From NCBI RefSeq assembly GCF_004114935.1, contig NZ_CP022221.1, positions 6,097,001-6,161,000 on the forward strand: a stretch of DNA of 64,000 bases, in the 5' to 3' direction. Source of the DNA: Bradyrhizobium zhanjiangense. Lineage in GTDB: Bacteria > Pseudomonadota > Alphaproteobacteria > Rhizobiales > Xanthobacteraceae. Shown here piece after piece: positions 43,009 through 52,160 of this stretch. The number at the start of each line of letters is the position of its first letter. Positions within the stretch are counted from its first letter, which is position 1. Position numbers and translations under genes: made by a program. The notes beneath the pieces were generated by a model. That model saw only the letters and a list, made by a program, of their open reading frames with translations. It was not told the origin of the DNA and did no database searches.

Positions 43009-44382
43009 TCAGCCATTGAACGCGGCCTGCGCTTCCGGCAGATCCCAGATCTTGCCGATCGCTGCAGCCCCCGCGGTGGTGATCGCAGCCTCGTCGCCGT
43101 GAACATAGCGTCCCGCATCGATCAGCAAGCGGCCGTCGACGATGACCTGATCGACATTGGCGCGGTTGCCGAGCGCGATCAGCGCGCGGCGCGGATCGAA
43201 CAGCGGCTGCAGGTGCGGATGGGTCATGTCAATGACGGTCAGATCCGCCGTTGCGCCGGGCGCAATTGTCCCGAGATCCGGACGCTTCACCAGCGCAGCC
43301 GCGGTCGCAGTCACCGCTTCGATCAGGTCGGGCGCGCTCGCGACCTCGGCCCGCTGCAGCGCAAGCTTGGAGATCATCGAGGCCGCATTGAGCTCGCCAA
43401 GCAGGTCCATGTTGTAGCCGTCGGTGCCGACCACGGTGCGCACGCCATATTCGGCAAACCGGCCGAACGCCGCCGTGACGCCGGATCGGGCAAACACCCG
43501 CGGGCAATTCAACACCGCAGCGCCCCGCACCGCCATCAGCTTCAGATCGCTGTCGGAGCTTGCGATGCAATGCGCTGCGAGAAGATCAGGAGCCAGCAGG
43601 CCCAGCCAATCGAGATATTCGGCCGGCGTGCGGCCGTCATAACGCTTGCCAATCGTTTCCACCTCGGCACGGCTCTGCGCCAGATGGGTGGTGATGGGAA
43701 CGCCGAGCTCGCGGGCCCGTGCCGCGCAAGCACGAAGCAGATCAGGTCCGCAGGTGTCGGTCGCATGCGGGCTCATCGCGAGACCAATCCGTCCGTCACC
43801 ACACCCGTTCCAGCGCTGATAGAGCACGTTCCAGGTGGCGAGGTCGACCGCGCCGTCGTCACCGGCGTATCTGACCACACCGTCCGAGCCGGCCTTGGCG
43901 TCCGAGGTCGAGAACAGATATGGCGCGCCATAGAATCGGATTCCCATCTCCTCGGCGGCGTCGAACATCTCGGGAATTGTGTTGCGGAACGGCTCCATCA
44001 CCGTGGTCGCCCCGCCCTTGAGTAACTGCAAGATGCCGAGCCGCGCGACCGCAAGGCGTTCCTCGGCCGAGAGCAGATCGGCGCCGCGTTTGGTCAGCGG
44101 CAACAGCACCGTGTAGACGATGCTCTGATTGTTGCGCCGGCCGTTGCCATCCTCGGTGTTGCTGCGCGCCACCGCCTCGCTGAAACAATGATTGTGCAAG
44201 TTCATCAGGCCGGGCAGGATGAAGCGGCCGGGACGATCATGTACCTCGGCGGCGGACGGCCTGTCCTTGGTGATAGCCGCGACCTTCTTGCCTTCGATCA
44301 GCACCCAATGATCGCGAAGCACATCCTGCGTATCGTCGCGGCGGGATAACACGTAGCTGCCGAAGATCGCGATGCTGCTCAT
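43009..44382 (-). CDS. ATZ/TRZ-type amidohydrolase (deaminase-like)
   Basis: A 457-residue metal-dependent amidohydrolase. The metal and catalytic residues are seen in LMNLHNHCFSEAV (HxH, about 62), ITTHLAQSRAEVETIGKR (about 220), LLAAHCIASSDSDLK (about 255) and VVGTDGYNMDLLGEL (about 305). The pattern matches the cytosine/8-oxoguanine/guanine deaminase and chlorohydrolase group. It likely deaminates a cyclic amidine or purine-like compound feeding the ureide pathway; the exact substrate is unknown. Its ATG overlaps the binding-protein stop (ATGA). Confidence 0.9.
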   Translation of the reverse strand: MSSIAIFGSYVLSRRDDTQDVLRDHWVLIEGKKVAAITKDRPSAAEVHDRPGRFILPGLMNLHNHCFSEAVARSNTEDGNGRRNNQSIVYTVLLPLTKRGADLLSAEERLAVARLGILQLLKGGATTVMEPFRNTIPEMFDAAEEMGIRFYGAPYLFSTSDAKAGSDGVVRYAGDDGAVDLATWNVLYQRWNGCGDGRIGLAMSPHATDTCGPDLLRACAARARELGVPITTHLAQSRAEVETIGKRYDGRTPAEYLDWLGLLAPDLLAAHCIASSDSDLKLMAVRGAAVLNCPRVFARSGVTAAFGRFAEYGVRTVVGTDGYNMDLLGELNAASMISKLALQRAEVASAPDLIEAVTATAAALVKRPDLGTIAPGATADLTVIDMTHPHLQPLFDPRRALIALGNRANVDQVIVDGRLLIDAGRYVHGDEAAITTAGAAAIGKIWDLPEAQAAFNG

Positions 44383-45983
44383 GATGGACGCACATTCCAG
44401 AAGACCGCGGTGCCGTCGAGAATGCCGGTGATACTCTTGCGGTAGGTAGTCGGTTGCTTGTACAGGCCGATCGGAAAATACGGGATCTCTTCAAACGCCA
44501 GCGCCTGGATCTCGCGGCATATCCGCTGTTGCTCTTCGAGCGAGGAAGCCGCGAGCCACTGGCCGCGCAGGCCGCTCATCCTCTCGCTGCTGTACCATCC
44601 GGCGACTTTGCCTTCGCCGCGCAGATTGGTGTTACCGGCCGGGTTGAGCCAGTCGATGCCTTGCCAATTGCCGACGGCAGCGCTCCAACCGCCCTTGTCG
44701 ATTGGATCCTTCTTGAGCTGGCGCTGCAGCACGACCGCGAAGTCGAGCGCCTGATGGTCGACGTTCATCCCGGCCCTCCGCAGCATGTCGGCGGCGATCT
44801 GGCCAAGCGGCTTTTGCGCGGCCGAATTGCTCGGCGACAGCAGCACGACCTTCCCGCCTTCGTAGCCGGCCGCCGCCAGATCGGCCTTCACCTTAGCCAT
44901 ATCGCGCGGGCCGCGGAAGACGCTGAGCCCGACGTCATTGGCCATCGGCGTTCCCGGTGCGAAATAGCCGATCGGCGAGAGCTGATACGCCGGATCTCCG
45001 CCCGCGACCGCGGTCATGAAGTCGGCCTGATCGATCGCGCCGAGCAGCGCACGGCGGATCGCCGGATCGTCGAACGGCGGCTGCAGGTGATTGACGCGGA
45101 GCATGCACGCATAGCCGCGGGGATCGAGCACACGCGTTTCGACCTCATCGGACTGCTTCAGCACGGGTAGCAAATCGTGTGGTGTGGTTTCCTGCCAATC
45201 CTGCTCGCCAGTCTGGAGGGCCGCCACGGCGGTCCCCGGGTCCGGCGTCGTGGTCCACACAACGCGGTCATAGTGCACGACCTTGGGACCGGCGGTCCAA
45301 TCCGGCTTGCCGTCCTGGCGAGGTTGATAGCGCTCGAACCGGGCATAGGCGTTGCGTACGCCCGGCACGCGCTCATCCGCGATGAAGCGGAACGGCCCGC
45401 TGCCGATCACTTCGGTGATCGGCTTGAGTGGATCCTGGCTCGCAAACCGCTCGGGCATCATGAATGCGGCATGCACCGCGGCCTTGCCGAGCGCCTGCGG
45501 CAGCAGCGGGAACGGCCGCCGCAAGCGAAAGCGGATGGTACGGTCATCCGGCGCGGACAGCTCTTCGGTTGCCGCCATCAATTCGCCGCCGAACCCGTCG
45601 CGCGAGGCCCAGCGGCGGATACTGGCAACGCAGTCCCGCGCCAGCACCCGCTCGCCGTCATGCCAGAACAGCCCGTCGCGCAGCGTCAGGTCCCATTGCT
45701 TGCCGTCATTGGAGACGACGTGGCCCGAGACCATCTGCGGCGAGACTTCCAGCGCCGAGTTGATGCCATAGAGCGTGTCGTAGACCATGAAGCCATGGTT
45801 GCGCGACACCTGTGCGGTGGAATAAATCGGGTCCACGAACGCCAGATCGATCACGGGGATGAAGCGCAGCGTGGTCTGCGATTGCGCGCGCACGATACCC
45901 GGAAACGACAGCGCGGGCGCCACCGCCGCAGCGCGTAACAGGGACCGGCGAGAGAACTGCATCGACGACTTGCCCCTGCTCAT
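44379..45983 (-). CDS. Family 5 ABC substrate-binding protein without its own permease
   Basis: A 534-residue periplasmic binding protein. An N-terminal twin-arginine-type signal (SRRSLLRAAAVAPALSF) ends near AQS. TTLRFIPVIDLAFVDPIYST and LRDGLFWHDGERVLARDCVASI are typical of the DppA/OppA group. The start at 45983 overlaps the deacetylase stop (TGATG); ATG 45962 is an alternative that starts directly before the signal. No permease gene for a family 5 system is in this operon, so it may deliver substrate to the DppBC-like permeases encoded at 32.2-34.1 kb or is an orphan. Confidence 0.9.
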   Translation of the reverse strand: MSRGKSSMQFSRRSLLRAAAVAPALSFPGIVRAQSQTTLRFIPVIDLAFVDPIYSTAQVSRNHGFMVYDTLYGINSALEVSPQMVSGHVVSNDGKQWDLTLRDGLFWHDGERVLARDCVASIRRWASRDGFGGELMAATEELSAPDDRTIRFRLRRPFPLLPQALGKAAVHAAFMMPERFASQDPLKPITEVIGSGPFRFIADERVPGVRNAYARFERYQPRQDGKPDWTAGPKVVHYDRVVWTTTPDPGTAVAALQTGEQDWQETTPHDLLPVLKQSDEVETRVLDPRGYACMLRVNHLQPPFDDPAIRRALLGAIDQADFMTAVAGGDPAYQLSPIGYFAPGTPMANDVGLSVFRGPRDMAKVKADLAAAGYEGGKVVLLSPSNSAAQKPLGQIAADMLRRAGMNVDHQALDFAVVLQRQLKKDPIDKGGWSAAVGNWQGIDWLNPAGNTNLRGEGKVAGWYSSERMSGLRGQWLAASSLEEQQRICREIQALAFEEIPYFPIGLYKQPTTYRKSITGILDGTAVFWNVRPS

Positions 45984-46873
45984 CAGCGCGATTGACCCGC
46001 CGTTTCGTGGTGCTGGAAGTTTGTTGCGATCGCCTCCCCGGTCGTGATCCACACGTCCGGGCAGGATCTGGCGTAGGTCAGGAACTCGCGGAGCAAACGG
46101 AGTCGCATCGGACGGCCGCTGCATTGCGGATGCAGCACGGTGGTCACCATCGCGCCCCAGTCGCGGACCTCGTCAAGCTCGTCCTTCCAGATCGAGAGCA
46201 CATGCTCCTTGGGAAAGATCGAGCGCGGGCTGAACCGCGCCGAGAGGCCGTGCATCCAGTCGTCATAGCTCGCGGTGACCGGCAGCTCGATCGTGCCGGG
46301 CTTGCCGTCCGCGAGGCGATGGCGATAGGGGCGGACGTCGTCGCGGAACGAAGAGGTGTAGACGATGCCGTGCCGGACCAGCGCCCGGCGCAGCTCCTCA
46401 GTGAACTCGCCATAGGGTGCGCGATAGCCGATCGGCTTCACGCCGAGCCGGCGCTTCAGCGCCTCAAACCCCCGCTCCAGCTCCTCCTCGATCCAGGGAT
46501 CGCCGGGGTCGGGCAGCAGATGGTGGTAGCCATGATGGCCGATCTCATGGCCCGCCTTGAGGATGGATTCCGCCATTGCGGGATGCGCGTCAACCGACCA
46601 TCCCGTAACGAAGAACGTCGCCTTCAGATCGAGCTGGTCGAGCAGCTCCAAAAGCTTCGGCGTGCCGACCCGCGCCTCATAGCCGCCATAGCTCATGGTG
46701 ATCAGACGCTGCGCGTGGACGGCGTCCTTACTGGTCCAGGCGCTTTCCGCGTCGACGTCGAACGACAGGAACATGGCCGACGTCCACGGCTTCGGCCAGG
46801 GATAGTTCGGTGCCGGGTCCGCGGTGTTCGCCGGGACGAGCGGGATGCTCTGGAGTGCCTTACTGTCCAGCAT
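45983..46873 (-). CDS. Polysaccharide-deacetylase-fold hydrolase
   Basis: A 296-residue NodB-homology-domain protein. The metal-binding Asp is in FLSFDVDAESAW (about 40) and the His pair is in GHEIGHHGYHHLLPD (about 110-120); the conserved RAPYGEFT follows near 150. No signal peptide is seen, so it should act in the cytoplasm, unlike chitin or peptidoglycan deacetylases. Members of this branch include PuuE-type allantoinases and imidases. Its place among ureide and carbamoyl-amino-acid enzymes suggests a C-N hydrolase for a small molecule. It overlaps both neighbours by a few bases. Confidence 0.88.
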   Translation of the reverse strand: MLDSKALQSIPLVPANTADPAPNYPWPKPWTSAMFLSFDVDAESAWTSKDAVHAQRLITMSYGGYEARVGTPKLLELLDQLDLKATFFVTGWSVDAHPAMAESILKAGHEIGHHGYHHLLPDPGDPWIEEELERGFEALKRRLGVKPIGYRAPYGEFTEELRRALVRHGIVYTSSFRDDVRPYRHRLADGKPGTIELPVTASYDDWMHGLSARFSPRSIFPKEHVLSIWKDELDEVRDWGAMVTTVLHPQCSGRPMRLRLLREFLTYARSCPDVWITTGEAIATNFQHHETAGQSR

Positions 46874-47675
46874 TGATGGTCGCCTTCTCCACGCCGTTGT
46901 CGGTCAATTTCCACTTTGCAAGCAGGCTGCGGTAGGTGCCGTCGGCGATCAACGCATCGAGTGCCTCTACAAAGGCCTGCTGCAGTGCCTTCTCCTTGAC
47001 CGGCAACGCGATCCCGGTGAACTGCGCCGCGATCGCCTGGCCAACCGGCGCATAGGCGCCGGGTTCCTGGTCCATGATGTAGGGCAGCGTCTCATTGCCC
47101 TGGACCGCCGCGTCGATCCGCCCCTGCTTCAGTTGCGTGCGCGCGTCGGCGGAGCCCTCCGTGCCGACGAATACGATCGCGTTGCTGCCGCAATGCGCCG
47201 TGCTCCACGCCGTGATCTGATCCGGAAACATGGTGCGGCGGCTGGCGCCGACCTTCTTGCCGCACAGCGCCGCCATGTCCTTGAACTCGGCCGCACGAGA
47301 TTTCTGCACAAAGAACTGCGGGCCGCTGCGCAGATAATCGACGAAGGTTGCCGCCTCATGCCGCGTCGCATAGTCGGTAAAGCCGGACAGGATCGCATCC
47401 ACCCGCCCGGACGAGATCGACGGCATGAACTGCGCGAAGCTGGTCTCTTCCCACTCCAGCTTGACGCCGAGCTTGCGGCCGAGCGCCTCACCGAGATCAA
47501 TGTCGAATCCGGCCAGCGCATTGGTGGCGGGATCACGGAACTCCATCGGCGGATAGTTCGGCACGATTGCGACCTTGATGCTGCCGCGCTTCGCAATCTC
47601 CGCTGGCAGCTCGATCGCAAAGGCCGGCCCGGCCAGGACCAATCCAAGCACGCCTGCGACAATCAGTCTGATCAT
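46860..47675 (-). CDS. Polar amino-acid ABC substrate-binding protein (second copy)
   Basis: A 271-residue family 3 periplasmic binding protein. The signal peptide is MIRLIVAGVLGLVLAGPAFA, and the mature part shows KVAIVPNYPPMEFRDP and GFDIDLGEALGRKLGVKLEW, standard for this family. An ATG at 47693 forms an ATGA with the ATPase stop, but GGGGGA lies 6 bases before the ATG at 47675, which starts the signal peptide, so I prefer 47675. It resembles the copy at 49.3-50.1 kb and shares the same permease and ATPase genes. Confidence 0.92.
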   Translation of the reverse strand: MIRLIVAGVLGLVLAGPAFAIELPAEIAKRGSIKVAIVPNYPPMEFRDPATNALAGFDIDLGEALGRKLGVKLEWEETSFAQFMPSISSGRVDAILSGFTDYATRHEAATFVDYLRSGPQFFVQKSRAAEFKDMAALCGKKVGASRRTMFPDQITAWSTAHCGSNAIVFVGTEGSADARTQLKQGRIDAAVQGNETLPYIMDQEPGAYAPVGQAIAAQFTGIALPVKEKALQQAFVEALDALIADGTYRSLLAKWKLTDNGVEKATINAGQ

Positions 47676-47689
47676 GAAATTTCCCCCCA

Positions 47690-48454
47690 TCAAATCACTG
47701 CCGCCAGAAATGCCTGCGTGCGCGCCTCGCGCGGTGCCCCGAGAACATCAGCGGCGCGCCCGGACTCCAGGATGGCGCCATGGTCCATGTAGACGACGCG
47801 ATCAGCGACCTCGCGGGCAAAACCAAGCTCATGTGTCACCACCATCATGGTCATGCCGCTCCGCGCGAGCTCCTTCATGACCGACAGCACCTCGCCCACG
47901 AGCTCGGGATCCAGCGCGCTGGTCGGCTCGTCGAACAGCATCAGCATCGGCTTCATCGCCAGTGCGCGCGCGATCGCCACGCGCTGCTGCTGACCGCCTG
48001 AGAGCTGCGACGGATAGGAGTCTGCTTTCGTCACAAGCTCGACCCGGCGCAGCAGCTCGATCGCCTCGGCGCGGACCTCATCCAGCGAGCGGCCCTGCAC
48101 CTGCACCGGTCCTTCCGTGATGTTCTCCAGCGCCGTCTTGTGCGGAAATAGGTTGAATCGCTGGAACACCATCCCGGTTTTCAGCCGCTGGCGCGCGATC
48201 TGCCGTTCGGTCAGGCGGCGCAGCTTGCCACCCTCTTCGCGTACGCCGAGCAGTTCACCATCTAGCCAGATGCCGCCGCTGTCGATCATGGTGAGCTGGT
48301 TGATACAACGAAGCAGCGTCGTCTTGCCCGAGCCCGACGCACCGATCAGGCAAAGCACCTCGCCGGGCCACACGTCGAGCGAGACATCCTTGAGAGCCTG
48401 GAACTCTCCAAAGGCCTTGCTGACGGAGCGGATCGCAACGAGGGGTTTCGTCAT
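47690..48454 (-). CDS. Polar amino-acid ABC transporter ATPase (GlnQ/HisP-like)
   Basis: A 254-residue ABC ATPase: Walker [18 protein letters not shown] near 38, signature [17 protein letters not shown] near 150, Walker [21 protein letters not shown] near 170, and the H-loop [17 protein letters not shown]. This is the typical GlnQ/HisP type. It is translationally coupled to the permease gene upstream (ATGA at 48451-48454) and to the second binding-protein gene downstream. Confidence 0.95.
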   Translation of the reverse strand: MTKPLVAIRSVSKAFGEFQALKDVSLDVWPGEVLCLIGASGSGKTTLLRCINQLTMIDSGGIWLDGELLGVREEGGKLRRLTERQIARQRLKTGMVFQRFNLFPHKTALENITEGPVQVQGRSLDEVRAEAIELLRRVELVTKADSYPSQLSGGQQQRVAIARALAMKPMLMLFDEPTSALDPELVGEVLSVMKELARSGMTMMVVTHELGFAREVADRVVYMDHGAILESGRAADVLGAPREARTQAFLAAVI

Positions 48455-49308
48455 CGGTTGATCCGTGCCGTTCCACGCGCAAAACGGCGCTCGAGCAGCA
48501 TCTGCAGCGGGGTCAGGATCGATACCACCAGCAGATACCAGCAGCCGGCGACGATCAGGAGTTCGATGACGCGCGAATTGGCGTAGTAGATATTCTCGGC
48601 GTTATGCAGCACCTCGGGATACTGGATCACGCTGGCGAGCGAGGTCGCCTTCACCATGCCGATGAATTCATTGCCGAGCGGCGGTATCACCACGCGCATC
48701 GCCTGCGGCAGGATGATCCGCCGCAGCGCGCGGAGCCGCCCCATCCCGATCGCCTGCGCCGCCTCATACTGCCCGGCATCGACAGACAGCATGCCGGCGC
48801 GCATCACCTCCGACGTATAGGCGCCCTGGTTGATGCCGAGTCCGAGCAGCGCTGCGAGGAAGGGCGTCATGACGTCGACGGCGCGTGCCGTCCACAGGCC
48901 GGGAATGCCGATGGTCGGAAACACCAGTGCGAGATTGAACCAGAGCAGCAGTTGCAGGATCAGCGGTGTGCCACGGAACAGCCAGGTGTAGCCTGCAGCG
49001 ACCGACTTCAGCACCGGATTGGGTGACAGCCGCATGATCGCCACGACCACGCCGAGGATGATGCCGAGCGCCATGGCGAGCACCGCCATCACCATGGTGT
49101 TGACGATACCCTCAAGGATCACCTTCGCGGTCAGGAAGCGGCTGACATAGGACCATTCGATCTGGCCGGCGGCAAAGGCACGGGCGATGGCCGCCAGCAC
49201 CACGACGATCGCGGCCGCAGCCAGCCACCGCCGCCAGTGGATCTCCCGCGCGATCTGGATCTGCGAGAGATCGGGAAAGCCTTCCGCAAGCGTCGGGGCC
49301 GCCCTCAT
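48451..49308 (-). CDS. Polar amino-acid ABC transporter permease
   Basis: A 285-residue HisM/GlnP-type permease. Its N-terminal extension carries one helix (about 30-48), and the core has the EAA-like loop [20 protein letters not shown] near 200-220. [20 protein letters not shown] near 68-88 is the first core helix. A single permease gene is present, so it presumably acts as a homodimer. ATGA overlaps link it to the binding protein before it and the ATPase after it. Confidence 0.93.
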   Translation of the reverse strand: MRAAPTLAEGFPDLSQIQIAREIHWRRWLAAAAIVVVLAAIARAFAAGQIEWSYVSRFLTAKVILEGIVNTMVMAVLAMALGIILGVVVAIMRLSPNPVLKSVAAGYTWLFRGTPLILQLLLWFNLALVFPTIGIPGLWTARAVDVMTPFLAALLGLGINQGAYTSEVMRAGMLSVDAGQYEAAQAIGMGRLRALRRIILPQAMRVVIPPLGNEFIGMVKATSLASVIQYPEVLHNAENIYYANSRVIELLIVAGCWYLLVVSILTPLQMLLERRFARGTARINR

Positions 49309-50126
49309 TGCGGCGCCGCATTCATCATCGGCTTGGCGACGGCATTCGCCCCCAAACCAAATTTGGCGAGGATCTTCTTGTAGGAGCCGTCAACGATCAT
49401 CGCCGCGAGATGCTCCGTCACCACCTCGCGGAGCGCAGCATCGTCCTTGCGGAACATGATGCCCTGATAGCCGATTGCGAAGGGCTCGCCGACAACACGG
49501 TACTTGCCTGCTTCCTGCTGCTGGGCATAGGGCAGCGTCTCGCTGCCCTGCACGGCGGCGTCGATGCGGCCCTGCTTGAGCTGGTTGCGGACGTCGATCG
49601 AGTTCTCGCCCGGAACATACTGAATGGCCGCCTTGCCTGCAGCTTCGCAGTTCTGCTTGCTCCACTTCTCGATCTCGACCGGGAAGCTCGTGCTGCGCGT
49701 GGTGCCGACCTTCTTGCCGCAGAGATCGGCGGCGACCTTTGCCTCATGCCCGTCCAGAACGAAGAACTGCGGTCCGGTGGTCAGGTAGTCGATGAAGTCG
49801 GCGGTCTCGCGCCGTGAGCTACGGTCGGAAATGCCGCTGATGATGAAATCGGCGCGCTTGGTCTGCAGCGACGGGATGAGTTCGGCGAACGGCGTTTCGC
49901 TCCAGACGATTTTGACGCCGAGCCGCTTGGCAAGCTCATTGGCCAGATCGATGTCGAGGCCGACGAGTTCGTTCGTCGTGGGATCACGGTACTCCATCGG
50001 AGCATAGGTCGAATTGACCGTCAGCTTCAATGTCCCAGTCTGCTTGATCTCCGCCGGTAGTTCACCCGCCCGCACGGAGGCGGCAGCGAATGCGGCAAGG
50101 CCGAGGAAAAGCGAGAGGCGTGTCAT
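49305..50126 (-). CDS. Polar amino-acid ABC substrate-binding protein (first copy)
   Basis: A 273-residue family 3 binding protein. The signal peptide is MTRLSLFLGLAAFAAASVRA. The mature part has KLTVNSTYAPMEYRDP and GLDIDLANELAKRLGVKIVW, followed by the ligand-pocket region ISGISDRSSRRETADFIDYL. It is the paralogue of the copy at 46.9-47.7 kb; the two share most motifs but differ in the pocket, which hints at two ligands for one transporter. It precedes the permease with an ATGA overlap. Confidence 0.93.
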   Translation of the reverse strand: MTRLSLFLGLAAFAAASVRAGELPAEIKQTGTLKLTVNSTYAPMEYRDPTTNELVGLDIDLANELAKRLGVKIVWSETPFAELIPSLQTKRADFIISGISDRSSRRETADFIDYLTTGPQFFVLDGHEAKVAADLCGKKVGTTRSTSFPVEIEKWSKQNCEAAGKAAIQYVPGENSIDVRNQLKQGRIDAAVQGSETLPYAQQQEAGKYRVVGEPFAIGYQGIMFRKDDAALREVVTEHLAAMIVDGSYKKILAKFGLGANAVAKPMMNAAPQ

Positions 50127-50161
50127 GTCAGCTCCTTTGCCAACGCGCGACTGGCCGCATG

Positions 50162-51121
50162 TCAGTCCATGTCGAGAACGGCCGGCTCGACCACGCCGGC
50201 GCGTTCAGTGATCATCCTGTATTGCTCGGGCCGCCGGTGGGCGGCAAAATTGAACATCTTGTCCTTGCCCTGGCGGCAGAGATCGAGATCGATGTCGGCA
50301 ACAACGACCTCGTCCGCCAGTGTCTTCGCTTGTGCGACGATCCTGCCGTTCGGATCGACAATGCATGAGCCTCCGATCAGGCCAGAGCCATCTTCCTCGC
50401 CGGCCTTCGCTACTGCAATCGCCCAGGTCGCGTTCATGTAGGCATTGGCCTGCGCGACCAGCGTCGAATGGAAGGTGCGCAGTGACGCGTCCTCGGTGAC
50501 GCCGCCGTTCGGATCGTAGGCCGCCGAATTGTAGCCGATGCAGACCAGTTCGACTCCCTGCAGGCCCAGCACGCGCCAGGCTTCCGGCCAGCGGCGATCG
50601 TTGCAAATCATCATGCCCATGATGGCGTGGCTCCACGCCGATCCTGCGCGGAAGGCGGGAAAGCCGAGATCGCCATATTCGAAGTAGCGTTTTTCCAACT
50701 GCTGGTAGCGCGCGCCTGGCCGGGGTTCGACCGACCCGGGCAGATGCACCTTGCGATATCGGCCCATGATCTGGCCGCTGTCGCCAACCAGGATCGCACA
50801 ATTGTAACGACGGCCATCGGGGGTAAGCTCGGCATAGCCGACATAGAAGCCGACGCGCAGTTCGCAGGCTCGATCGAATAGCGCCTGGACAGCCGGATTC
50901 GGCATGCCGCGCTCGAAATACTGATCGAGCCCATCGCCCTCGAGCAGCCAGCGCGGAAAGAATGTCGTGAAGGCGAGTTCGGGAAACACGACCAGCCGCG
51001 CCCCCTGCCCGGCCGCCTCTTCGAGTAACCGGAGCATGCGATCAAGTGTGTGCGCGCGGGCATCAGCTCTTTGCGTCGGCCCCATTTGGGCAGCGGCAGC
51101 ACGAAGAACGCGAGTCAACAT
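50162..51121 (-). CDS. N-carbamoyl-D-amino-acid hydrolase (copy 2)
   Basis: A 319-residue nitrilase-superfamily enzyme, paralogous to the one at 42.0-43.0 kb. Catalytic residues: Glu in VVFPELAFTTFFPRWL, Lys in GRYRKVHLPGSVEP and Cys in MMICNDRRWPEAWRVLGLQG. The start ATG 51121 matches the paralogue (both read AAAQMGP soon after the start); an upstream TTG at 51130 overlaps the GGAGG. It is the first gene of the long minus-strand operon that runs to 41385, and is divergent from the LysR gene. It hydrolyses N-carbamoyl-D-amino acids, perhaps with a different side-chain preference from copy 1. Confidence 0.92.
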   Translation of the reverse strand: MLTRVLRAAAAQMGPTQRADARAHTLDRMLRLLEEAAGQGARLVVFPELAFTTFFPRWLLEGDGLDQYFERGMPNPAVQALFDRACELRVGFYVGYAELTPDGRRYNCAILVGDSGQIMGRYRKVHLPGSVEPRPGARYQQLEKRYFEYGDLGFPAFRAGSAWSHAIMGMMICNDRRWPEAWRVLGLQGVELVCIGYNSAAYDPNGGVTEDASLRTFHSTLVAQANAYMNATWAIAVAKAGEEDGSGLIGGSCIVDPNGRIVAQAKTLADEVVVADIDLDLCRQGKDKMFNFAAHRRPEQYRMITERAGVVEPAVLDMD

Positions 51122-51272
51122 TGCCTCCAAATGATGCGGACTGCTGCCTCGATAGGCGGACCGATATTCCCTCGGCAGCGCTCATTCCGCACCGCATTAC
51201 AAGAAATGAGAGCGGCGTTGGCAATCACTCGTGCTATGATATTTTCGGCCAGACTATAACAGGCACGAATAG

Positions 51273-52160
51273 ATGAACCTGCGCCAACTTGAAATTTTGC
51301 GTGCGGTCGTTCGACACCGGACGACAGTCGCAGCAGCCGAGGAGCTGTCGCTGTCACAGCCGGCGATCAGCAACGCGTTGAAGGCGATGGAGACGCAGGC
51401 GGGCTTCGCCTTGTTCGAGCGCGTCAACAACCGCCTGTTTCCGACCGCCGAGGCGATGGCGCTCTACAAGGAAAGCGAGACGATTTTTGCGCTGCATGCC
51501 AAGCTGGAAAACCGCGTCCGTGATCTCAGGGAATGTCGCACGGGACATCTGTCGATCGTCGCAACGCCGCCGCTGGCCTACAGCATCATCCCGCCCGCAT
51601 TGTCGGACTTCCTGCGCCGGCGGCCGCAGACGCGGATGTTCTTCGACGTCCGCCGCTATGAGGGCATCATCGACGGACTCCTGAGCCGGGTCGCCGAGCT
51701 CGGCTTCGCGCTCGGCTTCTCGCATCATCCGGGCATCGCGCATGAAGTGGTACACACCGGCGAGATGGTCTGCGTCATGCCGCCGCGGCATCCGCTGGCG
51801 GATCGCGCGGTGATCACCGCGTCCGATCTCGCCGATCGCCCCTTCATCGGGCTCGAGCGCGGAACGCAGTTGGGTGAAGCCGTGCGTGCGAGTTTTGCTT
51901 CGGCCGGCGCTCCATTCCAGCCAACCGTCGAGGTGCGATACTGCAACACCGCCTGCGTGCTCGCCGCAGCAGGCGTCGGCGCGGCGGTGGTGGATCCGTT
52001 CTCGCCGCACCAGGCTGGCAGTCAGGAGCTGGTCATACGCCCCTTCCTTCCCGTAACCCCTGCGCTAGCATACATGCTGTGGTCCGAAGCGGAGCCGCTC
52101 TCGCGTCTTGCTAGAGCGTTCCTCGACGAAGTCCGCCGAGCAAGCCGACAACTGGAATGA
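51273..52160 (+). CDS. LysR-family transcription regulator
   Basis: A 295-residue LysR regulator. The N-terminal winged HTH (about 1-60) reads MNLRQLEILRAVVRHRTTVA and ELSLSQPAISNALKAMET. The effector domain spans about 90-290. It is divergent from the carbamoylase/transporter operon with a 151-bp shared intergenic region, the usual layout for a LysR regulator of that operon. The inducer is likely a hydantoin, carbamoyl amino acid or amino acid (inference). Confidence 0.93.
   Translation: MNLRQLEILRAVVRHRTTVAAAEELSLSQPAISNALKAMETQAGFALFERVNNRLFPTAEAMALYKESETIFALHAKLENRVRDLRECRTGHLSIVATPPLAYSIIPPALSDFLRRRPQTRMFFDVRRYEGIIDGLLSRVAELGFALGFSHHPGIAHEVVHTGEMVCVMPPRHPLADRAVITASDLADRPFIGLERGTQLGEAVRASFASAGAPFQPTVEVRYCNTACVLAAAGVGAAVVDPFSPHQAGSQELVIRPFLPVTPALAYMLWSEAEPLSRLARAFLDEVRRASRQLE

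Noticed and set aside
42091..44025. A 644-residue plus-strand frame across the carbamoylase and amidohydrolase
   Set aside because: Both minus-strand genes have catalytic motifs. The opposite frame has no domain and a shadow-like composition.
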